From positions 1 to 62,930 of the forward strand of contig CALVZS010000032.1 of assembly GCA_944372575.1 (NCBI GenBank): DNA of 62,930 nt, written 5' to 3'. Positions 53,226 through 60,584 of this stretch are shown here, in pieces. Origin of the DNA: an uncultured Clostridia bacterium. GTDB taxonomy: Bacteria; Bacillota; Clostridia; Christensenellales; Borkfalkiaceae. Position 1 is the stretch's first letter. Each line of letters opens with the position of its first letter. The position numbers were made by a program, and so were the translations under genes. Under the pieces are notes generated by a model, which worked only from the letters and a program-made list of their open reading frames with translations, searched no databases and was not told the DNA's origin.

Positions 53226-53255
53226 TTGACCTGTTGCCACAAAATATGGTATAAT
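53226..53255 (+). promoter_or_regulatory. Sigma-A promoter, leaderless start of lysA
   Basis: -35 TTGACC (53226-53231), 18-bp spacer, -10 TATAAT (53250-53255); ATG 53262 follows after ATCCGT with no SD. Confidence 0.8.
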
Positions 53256-53261
53256 ATCCGT

Positions 53262-54590
53262 ATGTTTCATACAAGAGATACATTAAAAATTAATAAAAAA
53301 GGTCATCTTGAAATCGGCGGAGCCGATTGTGTTGATATTGTCAAACAGTTCGGGACGCCACTCTATGTGTTTGATGAGGCATATATCCGTCGGGTGATGC
53401 GTATCTATCGCGATACAATCCAGAGCGAATATGACGGACGCGGCCTTGTCCTGTATGCCTCCAAGGCGTTTTCGTGTGAGGCGATTTACGCGATAGCAAA
53501 TCAGGAGAAGATCGGCGTCGATGTTGTATCCGGCGGTGAGCTCTATACGGCACAAAAAGCTGCTTTCCCTGCGCAGAGGATTGTTATGCACGGGAACAAC
53601 AAGCTCCCTTATGAGATTGCAGAGGCACTTGATTACGGGGTCGGTCTGATCGTCGTGGATGCGCATTCCGAGGCGGATCTTCTGGAGAGGGAAGCGGAAA
53701 AACGCGGCATGATCCAGGACGTCATGATCCGGATCAATCCCGGGGTCGAGGCACATACGCATGCCTATGTACAGACTGCTACGCCCGATTCCAAATTCGG
53801 TTTTTCTGTTGCCAATGGTGCGGCGGAAGAGATCACGGCATATGTTCTGTCCAAGCCGCACCTGCGCCTGAAAGGGTATCACTGTCATATCGGTTCCCAA
53901 ATCTTTGAAAAGCAGTCCTTTGTTCTCGCAGTTCAAAAGAACCTTGCCTTTATGGCGGAGATGAAGGCCAAACTCGGCTTTGAAGCGGAAGCTCTCAACA
54001 TGGGCGGAGGCTTTGGGATCTGGTATGCGGAAGGGGATCCGATGATCGACATGAACGGATACGCCGATTATCTGCGGGCGCTGCTCACGACCATCAAAGA
54101 TGGATGCCGTACTCTTGGATTGAATTTTCCCTTCGTTTACCTTGAACCCGGGCGCTCCATTGTCGGAGAAGCCGGAATTACGCTCTATACGGTCGGTGCG
54201 ATCAAGGAGATCCCCGGTATCCGGAAGTATGTCGCGGTTGACGGCGGAATGTTTGACAATCCCCGCTATGCGCTCTATCAGAGCAAGTATACGGCCGTAC
54301 TTGTGAACCGTGCGGCAGAGCAGCCGACCGAGTTGGTCGGCATTGCAGGCAAATGCTGTGAGAGCGGCGATCTGATCGGCATCGATTTCAATCTTCCAGC
54401 AGTGAAAACGGGGGATATTCTTGCCGTTCTTTCCACGGGCGCCTATAACTATTCTATGGCGTCCAATTATAATAGGAATCTCATTCCGCCTGCCGTTCTT
54501 GTAAAGGACGGCGCGGCGGAGTACATTGTTAAGCCGCAGTCCTATGAGGATCTTGTCCGCAATGACGTTATTCCTGAACGGCTGAAATAA
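53262..54590 (+). CDS. lysA: Diaminopimelate decarboxylase
   Basis: 442 aa PLP enzyme making lysine from meso-DAP. Schiff-base Lys in LYASKAFSC, the NMGGGFG glycine loop, EPGRSIVGEAG and GKCCESGD (Cys supplied to the partner active site) are present. Start ATG 53262 directly follows a promoter. It acts downstream of the DapF reaction, whose candidate domain here is fused to CarB. Confidence 0.95.
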   Translation: MFHTRDTLKINKKGHLEIGGADCVDIVKQFGTPLYVFDEAYIRRVMRIYRDTIQSEYDGRGLVLYASKAFSCEAIYAIANQEKIGVDVVSGGELYTAQKAAFPAQRIVMHGNNKLPYEIAEALDYGVGLIVVDAHSEADLLEREAEKRGMIQDVMIRINPGVEAHTHAYVQTATPDSKFGFSVANGAAEEITAYVLSKPHLRLKGYHCHIGSQIFEKQSFVLAVQKNLAFMAEMKAKLGFEAEALNMGGGFGIWYAEGDPMIDMNGYADYLRALLTTIKDGCRTLGLNFPFVYLEPGRSIVGEAGITLYTVGAIKEIPGIRKYVAVDGGMFDNPRYALYQSKYTAVLVNRAAEQPTELVGIAGKCCESGDLIGIDFNLPAVKTGDILAVLSTGAYNYSMASNYNRNLIPPAVLVKDGAAEYIVKPQSYEDLVRNDVIPERLK

Positions 54591-54675
54591 ACATACGTTG
54601 ATTTTCTGCGAAAGTCCATTCGTCCGATTCAAAAATTCATTTGGATAACCGGGACAGTCTGGGCGGAATGGCCGT

Positions 54676-54699
54676 ATTCTCTTGCGGAGAATCTTGTTT
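54676..54699 (+). terminator. Weak terminator after lysA
   Basis: ATTCTC (54676-54681) and GAGAAT (54687-54692) with a 5-nt loop, followed by CTTGTTTT. Confidence 0.45.
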
Positions 54700-54715
54700 T
54701 GCAGCAAACATTTTC

Positions 54716-54744
54716 TTGCTATTTTTCTGGAAATCCGATATAAT
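54716..54744 (+). promoter_or_regulatory. Sigma-A promoter of the M50-scpAB unit
   Basis: -35 TTGCTA (54716-54721), 17-bp spacer, -10 TATAAT (54739-54744), then AAAGGGCAGG as SD. Confidence 0.85.
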
Positions 54745-54756
54745 AAAGGGCAGGTT

Positions 54757-55443
54757 ATGGCTGATTACATTGTAGAACTGCTTGCAAGTTTTTGCGCGGT
54801 CATCATCGTGCTGACATTGCATGAGTTTGCACACGCCTTCGTGGCATACAAATGCGGCGATCCGACGCCAAAGTGGAATAACCGACTCTCTCTTAACCCG
54901 CTGCGTCACTTTGATCTTGTAGGGTTGCTGTGTTTTACTTTTGTGGGATTCGGTTGGGCGAAGCCCGTTGCCATCAATCCCTACAATTTCCGCAATTACC
55001 GTGCGGGATTGGGGTTGACGGCCTGCGCGGGCGTTGTGATGAATTATCTGACGGCGCTGCTTATCTATCCGCTCTATCTGGTGATCCTCGTCTATATGCC
55101 TGAGGTTCCTTTCATCACGCTGTTGCTCGAGGACTTTTTCTACTTTGTCTTTGCCTACAGCCTGAGCTTTTTTGTGTTCAATCTGCTCCCGCTCTATCCG
55201 CTGGACGGCTTCCGCGTCCTGGATGCGCTCAATAAGCGGCGGGGGAAGGTGTATCGCTTCCTGCGCGATTACGGGCAGTACATTCTGTACGGTCTCATCA
55301 TTGAGAGCTTTATCTGCAGAGTACTTGTGCGCATCGGCATTGCGCAGATGGCGTGGTTTAACATCCTTGGCTGGTTCATGCAGTTTGCGACCGGCATTCT
55401 CGGTTGGCCCATCAGGGCGCTTTGGGGACTTATTCCATGGTAG
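54757..55443 (+). CDS. Site-2 protease family (M50) membrane metalloprotease
   Basis: 228 aa with five or six membrane helices. Zinc site HEFAH (His22, Glu23, His26) in the first helix and the third ligand in LYPLDGF near residue 149. YwhC-like family; substrate unknown. Context with scpAB is common in Clostridia. Overlaps scpA by 7 bp. Confidence 0.92.
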   Translation: MADYIVELLASFCAVIIVLTLHEFAHAFVAYKCGDPTPKWNNRLSLNPLRHFDLVGLLCFTFVGFGWAKPVAINPYNFRNYRAGLGLTACAGVVMNYLTALLIYPLYLVILVYMPEVPFITLLLEDFFYFVFAYSLSFFVFNLLPLYPLDGFRVLDALNKRRGKVYRFLRDYGQYILYGLIIESFICRVLVRIGIAQMAWFNILGWFMQFATGILGWPIRALWGLIPW

Positions 55444-56255
55444 ATTCGGAAAAAATACAATCCATTCGGGAAAAATTTGATTCCAACGTCGATTACACGA
55501 CCGTTCTGAACAATTTTGAAGGCCCGCTCGATCTGCTGCTCTATCTCATCAACCGTGAAGAAATTGAGATCAAGGACGTCTTTGTGTCTCAGGTCACCGA
55601 GCAGTTTCTTGACTATATGAAGGGGCTTCCCTATCTGGATGTTGACAAGGTCAGCGAATATCTCAACATAGCGGCAACCATTATTAAGATCAAAGCACAG
55701 TCTCTCGTTCCCAATCTCACGGAGGATCCCGCGATCGATGCGGAGATCGAGGAGGACAAGGCACAGATCATACGCGCTCTGGAGGAATATAACCTCATCA
55801 AAGAGGAAACAAAAAAATTAAAAGAACTGGAAACGCTTGGATTTTACTTCAAGGATCCGGACAAAAATGTCGGCGAAGTACGCACGGTCTATACGCTTGA
55901 AAATCTCAACATGGACGGACTGATCCGTGCTTTTTCAGAGTTGCTCCTGAAGCGGGAAGATGCCATGAAAGAGGCGGAGGTGCGTGAGATCCCGCGCGAT
56001 ACTTTTACGGTAGAGCAGAAGATTCGGTTTGTTCTCGAGAGCCTTGAAACCGTTCCGGAAGTTCGGTTTGAACAGCTTTTTACGAAAGATTATACGAAAT
56101 CGGAGATCGTCACGACCTTCCAGGCGATCCTCGAGCTGCTAAAATATCAGTTTCTGCGCGTCAGTCAGGACGGAATGTTTGGCGAAATCACCATATCGCT
56201 CAATCCGGACAGGGATGAGGAGGCGGATCTTGGAAAAATTGACGAATACGATTGA
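55437..56255 (+). CDS. scpA: Segregation and condensation protein A
   Basis: 272 aa kleisin of the SMC-ScpAB condensin. FEGPLDLLLYLINREEIEIKDV near the N-terminus binds the SMC neck; the C-terminal winged helix contains VTTFQAILELLKYQFLRVSQDGMFGEI. ATG 55437 overlaps the M50 stop; the end overlaps scpB. Confidence 0.95.
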   Translation: MVDSEKIQSIREKFDSNVDYTTVLNNFEGPLDLLLYLINREEIEIKDVFVSQVTEQFLDYMKGLPYLDVDKVSEYLNIAATIIKIKAQSLVPNLTEDPAIDAEIEEDKAQIIRALEEYNLIKEETKKLKELETLGFYFKDPDKNVGEVRTVYTLENLNMDGLIRAFSELLLKREDAMKEAEVREIPRDTFTVEQKIRFVLESLETVPEVRFEQLFTKDYTKSEIVTTFQAILELLKYQFLRVSQDGMFGEITISLNPDRDEEADLGKIDEYD

Positions 56256-56949
56256 GGCGATTTTGTTTGCCTCCGGTAAAGGCGTTCCCATCGCCGAGAT
56301 TGCGGAAAAACTCGATGTCACGGAGGGAGAGGTAAAAAAATCCCTCCAAGAGCTGAAGGAGCGTTACGGCGAAGACGGCGGGGTCGTCCTGCTCGAATTC
56401 AACAAAAAGGCACAGCTCGGTTCCAATCCAAAGTATAAAGACGGGGTTGCCGCAGTTCTCAATCCTATCCGGGAGAAAGAATTGACGCGCACCATTCTTG
56501 AGACGGTCGCAATCATTGCTTACAAGCAGCCCGTCACTCGTACGGAGATCGAGCTGCTGCGCGGCGTCAACAGTGACTATGCCGTCAATGCGCTTCTGGA
56601 GCTCAAACTCATCTATCCGTGCGGAAGGAAGGACGCCGTGGGGCATCCCGTCCTGTTTGCAACGACGGATGAATTTCTCAAGCGCTTCAAACTTCATTCT
56701 CTTTCCGATCTTCCCGATTACGATACACTCATGGCGGCGATCACGCGAACAGAGGAGCATGACAGTTATCTCTATGCGCGGGAAGAACTTCCGGAAGAGG
56801 ATACGGGAAGTGACGCCGCTTCCTCCGGGACAACAAAACAGGGGCAGACTGCCGAGACTGATACCCAGATGCAGGAAGCTGACGGCGACTACGAAATTCC
56901 GGACTTTCTGAAAGGACTGGATGATTCCGATATCGTAAAAATCGATTAA
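56230..56949 (+). CDS. scpB: Segregation and condensation protein B
   Basis: 239 aa with two winged helices (about 1-85 and 85-165; IEAILFASGKGVPIAEIAEKL and ETVAIIAYKQPVTRTEIELLRGV). TTG 56230 is preferred as start: AGGAGG lies 6 bp upstream and the protein then starts at the first conserved helix; ATG 56215 overlaps that SD. The C-terminal 55 residues are acidic and disordered. Confidence 0.92.
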   Translation: MEKLTNTIEAILFASGKGVPIAEIAEKLDVTEGEVKKSLQELKERYGEDGGVVLLEFNKKAQLGSNPKYKDGVAAVLNPIREKELTRTILETVAIIAYKQPVTRTEIELLRGVNSDYAVNALLELKLIYPCGRKDAVGHPVLFATTDEFLKRFKLHSLSDLPDYDTLMAAITRTEEHDSYLYAREELPEEDTGSDAASSGTTKQGQTAETDTQMQEADGDYEIPDFLKGLDDSDIVKID

Positions 56950-56966
56950 AATATCATATTTTTTGC

Positions 56967-57002
56967 AAATTCGCCCATATTACGGTTATGGGCGAATTTT
57001 TT
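56967..57002 (+). terminator. Terminator after scpB
   Basis: AAATTCGCCCATA (56967-56979) and TATGGGCGAATTT (56987-56999), a perfect 13-bp stem ending in TTTTTT. The ATG of the next gene (56988) lies in its second arm. Confidence 0.88.
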
Positions 57003-57587
57003 GTGTATTCGTTCTTTTTGGGAACATTGATGCTCCTGTTCCCGATTTTTACGGATGTAGCTGTCTACCTTGACGCGTATGAGAACCGTGGTTGGTTTTC
57101 CCTTTCGCTCTATCATGTTTTACGCTTGTTCGGCGGATATGCGCAGCTGCGGAGTGAGGGATTGGTTTTTCATCTTACAAAAAAGAAGGCGGTCATCCTT
57201 CCCTATTCGGGGATGGCAGATGCGCGGAAAAAGTTTGAGGTGACAAAAGGGTTCCAGTTCATGCGCTTTCATCAGATCATTGAGACAGGCGGCGCGCAAA
57301 ATGCGGCAAGCGCTCTGCTTGCGTCTGTTTTTTTTGCCATAGACGGAACGGCATATGCAATTTTGCATGAAAAATATCCCTTTCTTTCCATTCGGAATGT
57401 GGCCGTTCTGCATCATGAACGCTGCTTGAAAGGATGCATCCGAATCACGGCCGTTATGAACGGTCTTGTTCTCGTTGTTGCATTGACAAAAAAGATCTTG
57501 GAGGAAATGATAAAATGGATGAAAAAAAGAAAATCGATGTATTCCTGGAAAAAACTGCAGAAAAACTTACGAGCCTCGTCGATGTAA
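56988..57587 (+). CDS. DUF2953-like membrane-anchored protein (YtfI position)
   Basis: 199 aa. N-terminal helix (about 4-24), beta-rich middle, then LVLVVALTKKILEEMIKWM as a second hydrophobic segment. Position between scpB and gerW matches Bacillus ytfI (DUF2953); similarity is mainly positional and by layout. Start uncertain: ATG 56988 is inside the terminator, and ATG 57027 is an alternative. The C-terminal 24 residues overlap gerW by 73 bp, which is unusual and may reflect a lost stop codon. Confidence 0.65.
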   Translation: MGEFFVYSFFLGTLMLLFPIFTDVAVYLDAYENRGWFSLSLYHVLRLFGGYAQLRSEGLVFHLTKKKAVILPYSGMADARKKFEVTKGFQFMRFHQIIETGGAQNAASALLASVFFAIDGTAYAILHEKYPFLSIRNVAVLHHERCLKGCIRITAVMNGLVLVVALTKKILEEMIKWMKKRKSMYSWKKLQKNLRASSM

Positions 57588-57892
57588 ATACCGTCATTGG
57601 CAAACCTGTCCGTACGGCAAGCGGCGCACAGGTCATCCCGTTCACAAAAGTGACGATGGGCTATGTTTCGGGAGGGGGTGAATACGGCGAAGTGAAAAAA
57701 ATCGAAGAGGATGAGTGTCTGCCGTTTGCGGGAGGTGCCGGAACGGTGATCAACGTAAAACCCGCCGGATTTTTGATCGATGACGGCCATGAGTGCCGCA
57801 TTGTCCGCGTTACCGACGATGCGCTGGACGGCCTGATCGAAAAGGCGGGGGATCTCATCGGAAAGATCATACGAAAGGGGGAAGATGCGTAA
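57515..57892 (+). CDS. gerW: GerW/YtfJ family sporulation protein
   Basis: 125 aa. The family core GKPVRTASGAQVIPFTKVTMGYVSGGGEYG and GGAGTVINVKPAGFLI is evident. In Bacillus YtfJ (GerW) is a forespore protein needed for L-alanine germination. ATG 57515 has TTGGAGGAAATG upstream. Overlaps the next gene by 8 bp. Confidence 0.92.
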   Translation: MDEKKKIDVFLEKTAEKLTSLVDVNTVIGKPVRTASGAQVIPFTKVTMGYVSGGGEYGEVKKIEEDECLPFAGGAGTVINVKPAGFLIDDGHECRIVRVTDDALDGLIEKAGDLIGKIIRKGEDA

Positions 57893-58883
57893 GGTTATCA
57901 TCTCGATCCTGCTTTGCGCCGCAATGATCTGCGGGTTTCAGTGGGATTCGCTTTCGGCTGCAGCAGCGGGGGAGGGGCGCGCGGAGTGTGTGGTTGACGT
58001 CGCATCGCGGCGCATTCTGCATACGTTGAACGCGGATACGCCGCTTCCCAATGCAAGCACCACCAAGATATTGACCGCAGTTCTCATTCTGGAGGACTGT
58101 AAATTCGATGAGCAGGTCAAAATTCCCGTTGAAGCAGCGGGGGTACAGGGGTCAAGCGTCTATTTAAAAGCGGGGGAAATCTGGACGGTGGAAGATCTCC
58201 TCTACGGACTGATGCTGCGCTCCGGAAATGATGCTGCCGTTGCGCTTGCGATCCATCATAGCAAGAGTATCGAAACGTTTGCGCAAAAGATGAATGAAAA
58301 GGCGGCATTGCTTGGCGCAGCAAACAGCCGTTTTGTCAATCCGCACGGGCTGCCGGATAAACGGCATCACACTACGGCGCGCGATCTGGCACTCATTTCA
58401 GCTTATGCAATGCAGAATGAGACATTTCGGACGATTGTATCGACAAAATTTTATGCGCCGCGCGGATGGTACAATAAAAACAAGATGCTTTCATCCTATG
58501 ATGGGGCAAATGGCATCAAGACCGGTTTTACAACGGATGCGGGCCGCTGCCTCGTGACATCGGCAGAACAGAACGAAATGCAGGTTGTTTGTGTCGTTCT
58601 CAACTGCCCGCAAATGTATGAGCGCACAGAAGAACTTTTAAATTTGTCATTTACAGAGTACTCTGTCAGACATATTACTGATATTGCGCTTATTCCTCCC
58701 GGGATCGGGGTTTATGATCTGTTTGCATATCCGCTCCGAAATGATGAACTCGCGAAGATATCTTCGAAGCTGACCCTTTATGAACCACTGCCTGATAAAA
58801 AGGGTGCGATTGCCGGTTGTCTCAAAATTTTTCTTGCAAATGACTTGATTTTTTCACAGAATTTGTATATCATGGAGGAGTAA
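57885..58883 (+). CDS. dacB: D-alanyl-D-alanine carboxypeptidase, DacB-like
   Basis: 332 aa with signal peptide (about 1-27). Motifs STTK (Ser58-Lys61), SGN (113-115) and KTG (212-214). Next to gerW as the sporulation DacB of Bacillus (PBP5*) is close to ytfJ; in Bacillus spmA and spmB follow but are absent here. A copy of the dispersed motif lies at 58651-58674 in a different reading frame from the other coding copies. Confidence 0.92.
   Translation: MRKVIISILLCAAMICGFQWDSLSAAAAGEGRAECVVDVASRRILHTLNADTPLPNASTTKILTAVLILEDCKFDEQVKIPVEAAGVQGSSVYLKAGEIWTVEDLLYGLMLRSGNDAAVALAIHHSKSIETFAQKMNEKAALLGAANSRFVNPHGLPDKRHHTTARDLALISAYAMQNETFRTIVSTKFYAPRGWYNKNKMLSSYDGANGIKTGFTTDAGRCLVTSAEQNEMQVVCVVLNCPQMYERTEELLNLSFTEYSVRHITDIALIPPGIGVYDLFAYPLRNDELAKISSKLTLYEPLPDKKGAIAGCLKIFLANDLIFSQNLYIMEE
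58651..58674 (+). repeat. Dispersed oriented motif, copy 6
   Basis: TTACAGAGTA, CTCTGTCA, GACATA followed by TTA. Contains the perfect palindrome ACAGAGTACTCTGT and TGTCAGACA. In dacB it is read as F-TEYSVRHI, a different frame from copies 2-4. Confidence 0.75.
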
Positions 58884-58900
58884 AGGTTAGGGACAAATTC

Positions 58901-59605
58901 ATGCGTATCAACAAATTTTTGGCAGAGCAAGGCATATCTTCCCGCCGTGGGAGCGATGAGATTATTGCAGCGGGGCGCGTGGCGATCAACGGAAAGACAG
59001 CCAGAGCAGGGGATGACGTTTCCGATTCAGATGTTGTTACTCTGGATGGCAAAACGCTCTCCCACAAGGTAAAATTTGAATATTATCTTCTCAACAAACC
59101 CAAGGGATATCTCTGCACGGTCTCTGATGATAAGGGCAGAAAGACGGTCATAGATCTTTTACCGGAGGGAGCGGGAAGGGTCTTCCCGGTCGGCCGCCTT
59201 GACTACGACACAGAGGGAATGTTATTATTGACAAACGACGGGGATCTTGCTTATCGCTTGACCGCGCCGCAGAGTGAAATTGCAAAGACATATCTTGTGC
59301 GTGTGGACGGCAGTGTTTCCGATGTTCAGCTCAATCGGCTGCGGGCAGGCGTTGAAATCGCACCGGGAGTTGTTACAAAAAAATGTAAAGTGACAGTTAC
59401 GGAGACGAACAAGAAATATACAAAGCTGCGCGTTGTCCTGACGGAGGGCAAGAATCGTGAGATCCGGAGGATGTTTGAAGTCGTCGGAAAGCCGGTGTCC
59501 TTTTTGAAACGGCTCAAGATCGGAGAGCTGTCTCTGACGGGGCTCGATCGCGGGGCGATCCGCCGGCTCACGCAGGAGGAAGTATTTTATCTGAAAAATT
59601 TGTGA
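58901..59605 (+). CDS. rluB: 16S/23S rRNA pseudouridine synthase (RsuA/RluB family)
   Basis: 234 aa. N-terminal S4 domain (about 1-60, MRINKFLAEQGISSRRGSDEIIAAGRVAINGK) and catalytic domain with Asp in VGRLDYDTEGMLLLTNDG (about 100-117). GKNREIRRMFEVVG near 184 is typical. Ends at a strong bidirectional terminator. Confidence 0.94.
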   Translation: MRINKFLAEQGISSRRGSDEIIAAGRVAINGKTARAGDDVSDSDVVTLDGKTLSHKVKFEYYLLNKPKGYLCTVSDDKGRKTVIDLLPEGAGRVFPVGRLDYDTEGMLLLTNDGDLAYRLTAPQSEIAKTYLVRVDGSVSDVQLNRLRAGVEIAPGVVTKKCKVTVTETNKKYTKLRVVLTEGKNREIRRMFEVVGKPVSFLKRLKIGELSLTGLDRGAIRRLTQEEVFYLKNL

Positions 59606-59610
59606 GAAAT

Positions 59611-59650
59611 CAAAGCAAAAGCCCCGCCGCTCGGCGGGGCTTTTGCTTTG
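59611..59650. terminator. Bidirectional terminator between rluB and lexA
   Basis: CAAAGCAAAAGCCCCGCCG (59611-59629) and its exact complement (59632-59650) form a 19-bp dyad with T-rich tails on both strands. Confidence 0.95.
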
Positions 59651-59659
59651 AAAATAAGG

Positions 59660-60259
59660 TTAACGGAAGGAGCGCAGCAGTCCGATTACTTTCCCGAGGA
59701 TTGTGACCTGATTCAGAACATAGTCTGAAAGAGCGCTGTTTTCCGGATGCAGGATGATTTTACCATCCCGACGGAAAAACCGTTTGACGGTGGCGCCTTC
59801 CTCGATCCCATCGTCAAACATCGCAACCACAATATCTCCGTTTTCTGCTGTGTCCTGTCTTTGGATCACGATCTTGTCGCCATTGAAGATGCCGGCCTCG
59901 ATCATACTGTCTCCCTTGACCGTCAGAAGAAACAGATCGTCTCCCGGAAATTCCGTTGTCGGAAGAGTATAATATCCCTCATAGTTTTCCGTGGCAAGAA
60001 TGGGGGTGCCGGCCGTAACGGTACCGACCAGCGGTACACGTACCGTATTGGAACCGGAAAGCGCCACGGCGCGTTTTTTTCCCGACGTTTTCTGAAGAAA
60101 ACCCATTTCTTTCAGGCGATTGATATAGTCGTAGGCAGTTGCCGTCGATTTGATCTGCAGTTCCGCGCAAATTTCACGGACGGTTGGCGGAAAACCGTTT
60201 TCATCCATATAATGATTGATGAATTGCAGCACAGCGTCAAGTTTGCGTTTGTCCAACAT
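59660..60259 (-). CDS. lexA: LexA repressor
   Basis: 199 aa SOS repressor. Winged-helix DNA-binding domain (about 1-65, FPPTVREICAELQIKSTATAYDYINRLKEMGFL), self-cleavage site Ala83-Gly84 in VTAGTPI, catalytic Ser118 (GDSM) and Lys159 (ATVKRF). ATG 60259 has AAAGGAGAA; upstream in-frame codons to 60307 cover the promoter and are rejected. Confidence 0.96.
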   Translation of the reverse strand: MLDKRKLDAVLQFINHYMDENGFPPTVREICAELQIKSTATAYDYINRLKEMGFLQKTSGKKRAVALSGSNTVRVPLVGTVTAGTPILATENYEGYYTLPTTEFPGDDLFLLTVKGDSMIEAGIFNGDKIVIQRQDTAENGDIVVAMFDDGIEEGATVKRFFRRDGKIILHPENSALSDYVLNQVTILGKVIGLLRSFR

Positions 60260-60278
60260 TGCAGTTCTCCTTTTTTCT

Positions 60279-60307
60279 ATTATAGCATACTTCGGGAGGA
60301 ATTGCAA
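60279..60307 (-). promoter_or_regulatory. Sigma-A promoter of lexA
   Basis: Minus strand: -35 TTGCAA (60302-60307), 17-bp spacer, -10 TATAAT (60279-60284). Confidence 0.85.
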
Positions 60308-60317
60308 ACATTTGTTT
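60306..60317. promoter_or_regulatory. Possible LexA operator
   Basis: AAACATTTGTTT resembles the Firmicutes SOS box GAACNNNNGTTC with the outer G and C changed; it touches the lexA -35. Confidence 0.3.
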
Positions 60318-60347
60318 TATCTTTTTTCGCTCTTTTTCTCAAATGTC

Positions 60348-60376
60348 TTGCTTTTTTTACGCAAAAGGAATATACT
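60348..60376 (+). promoter_or_regulatory. Sigma-A promoter, leaderless start of the Cys-rich gene
   Basis: -35 TTGCTT (60348-60353), 17-bp spacer, -10 TATACT (60371-60376); ATG 60384 lies 7 bp downstream. Confidence 0.78.
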
Positions 60377-60383
60377 GTAGAGT

Positions 60384-60584
60384 ATGGAACGTAAAATTTG
60401 TGTATTGGACGAAACAAAAGAGTGCGACGGCTGTATGGAATGCGAGATCTGCGATCTCGATCCGAATAAAATCTGCGATAATTGCGGAAAATGCCTTGAC
60501 ATCAAGGAGTTTGCCGCGATCCGGATCGATAGAGTTTTTACGGATCCGGAAGAATATGAGCGCGAGCAAAAAAAGAAACTTTGA
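60384..60584 (+). CDS. Small Cys-rich protein, putative metal binder
   Basis: 66 aa with eight cysteines at residues 6, 14, 17, 20, 23, 31, 34 and 37, forming C-x2-C repeats (CDGCMECEIC, then CDNCGKC), followed by a charged tail. The spacing suits an Fe-S cluster pair or zinc. No family function known to me. It is divergent from lexA, and its stop abuts the stop of hflX. Its start codon directly follows a promoter. Confidence 0.8.
   Translation: MERKICVLDETKECDGCMECEICDLDPNKICDNCGKCLDIKEFAAIRIDRVFTDPEEYEREQKKKL

Noticed and set aside
27163..58674. The dispersed motif as XerCD dif sites or transposon ends
   Set aside because: dif occurs once per chromosome and has a different symmetric core; no flanking target duplications, length changes or transposase genes accompany the copies.
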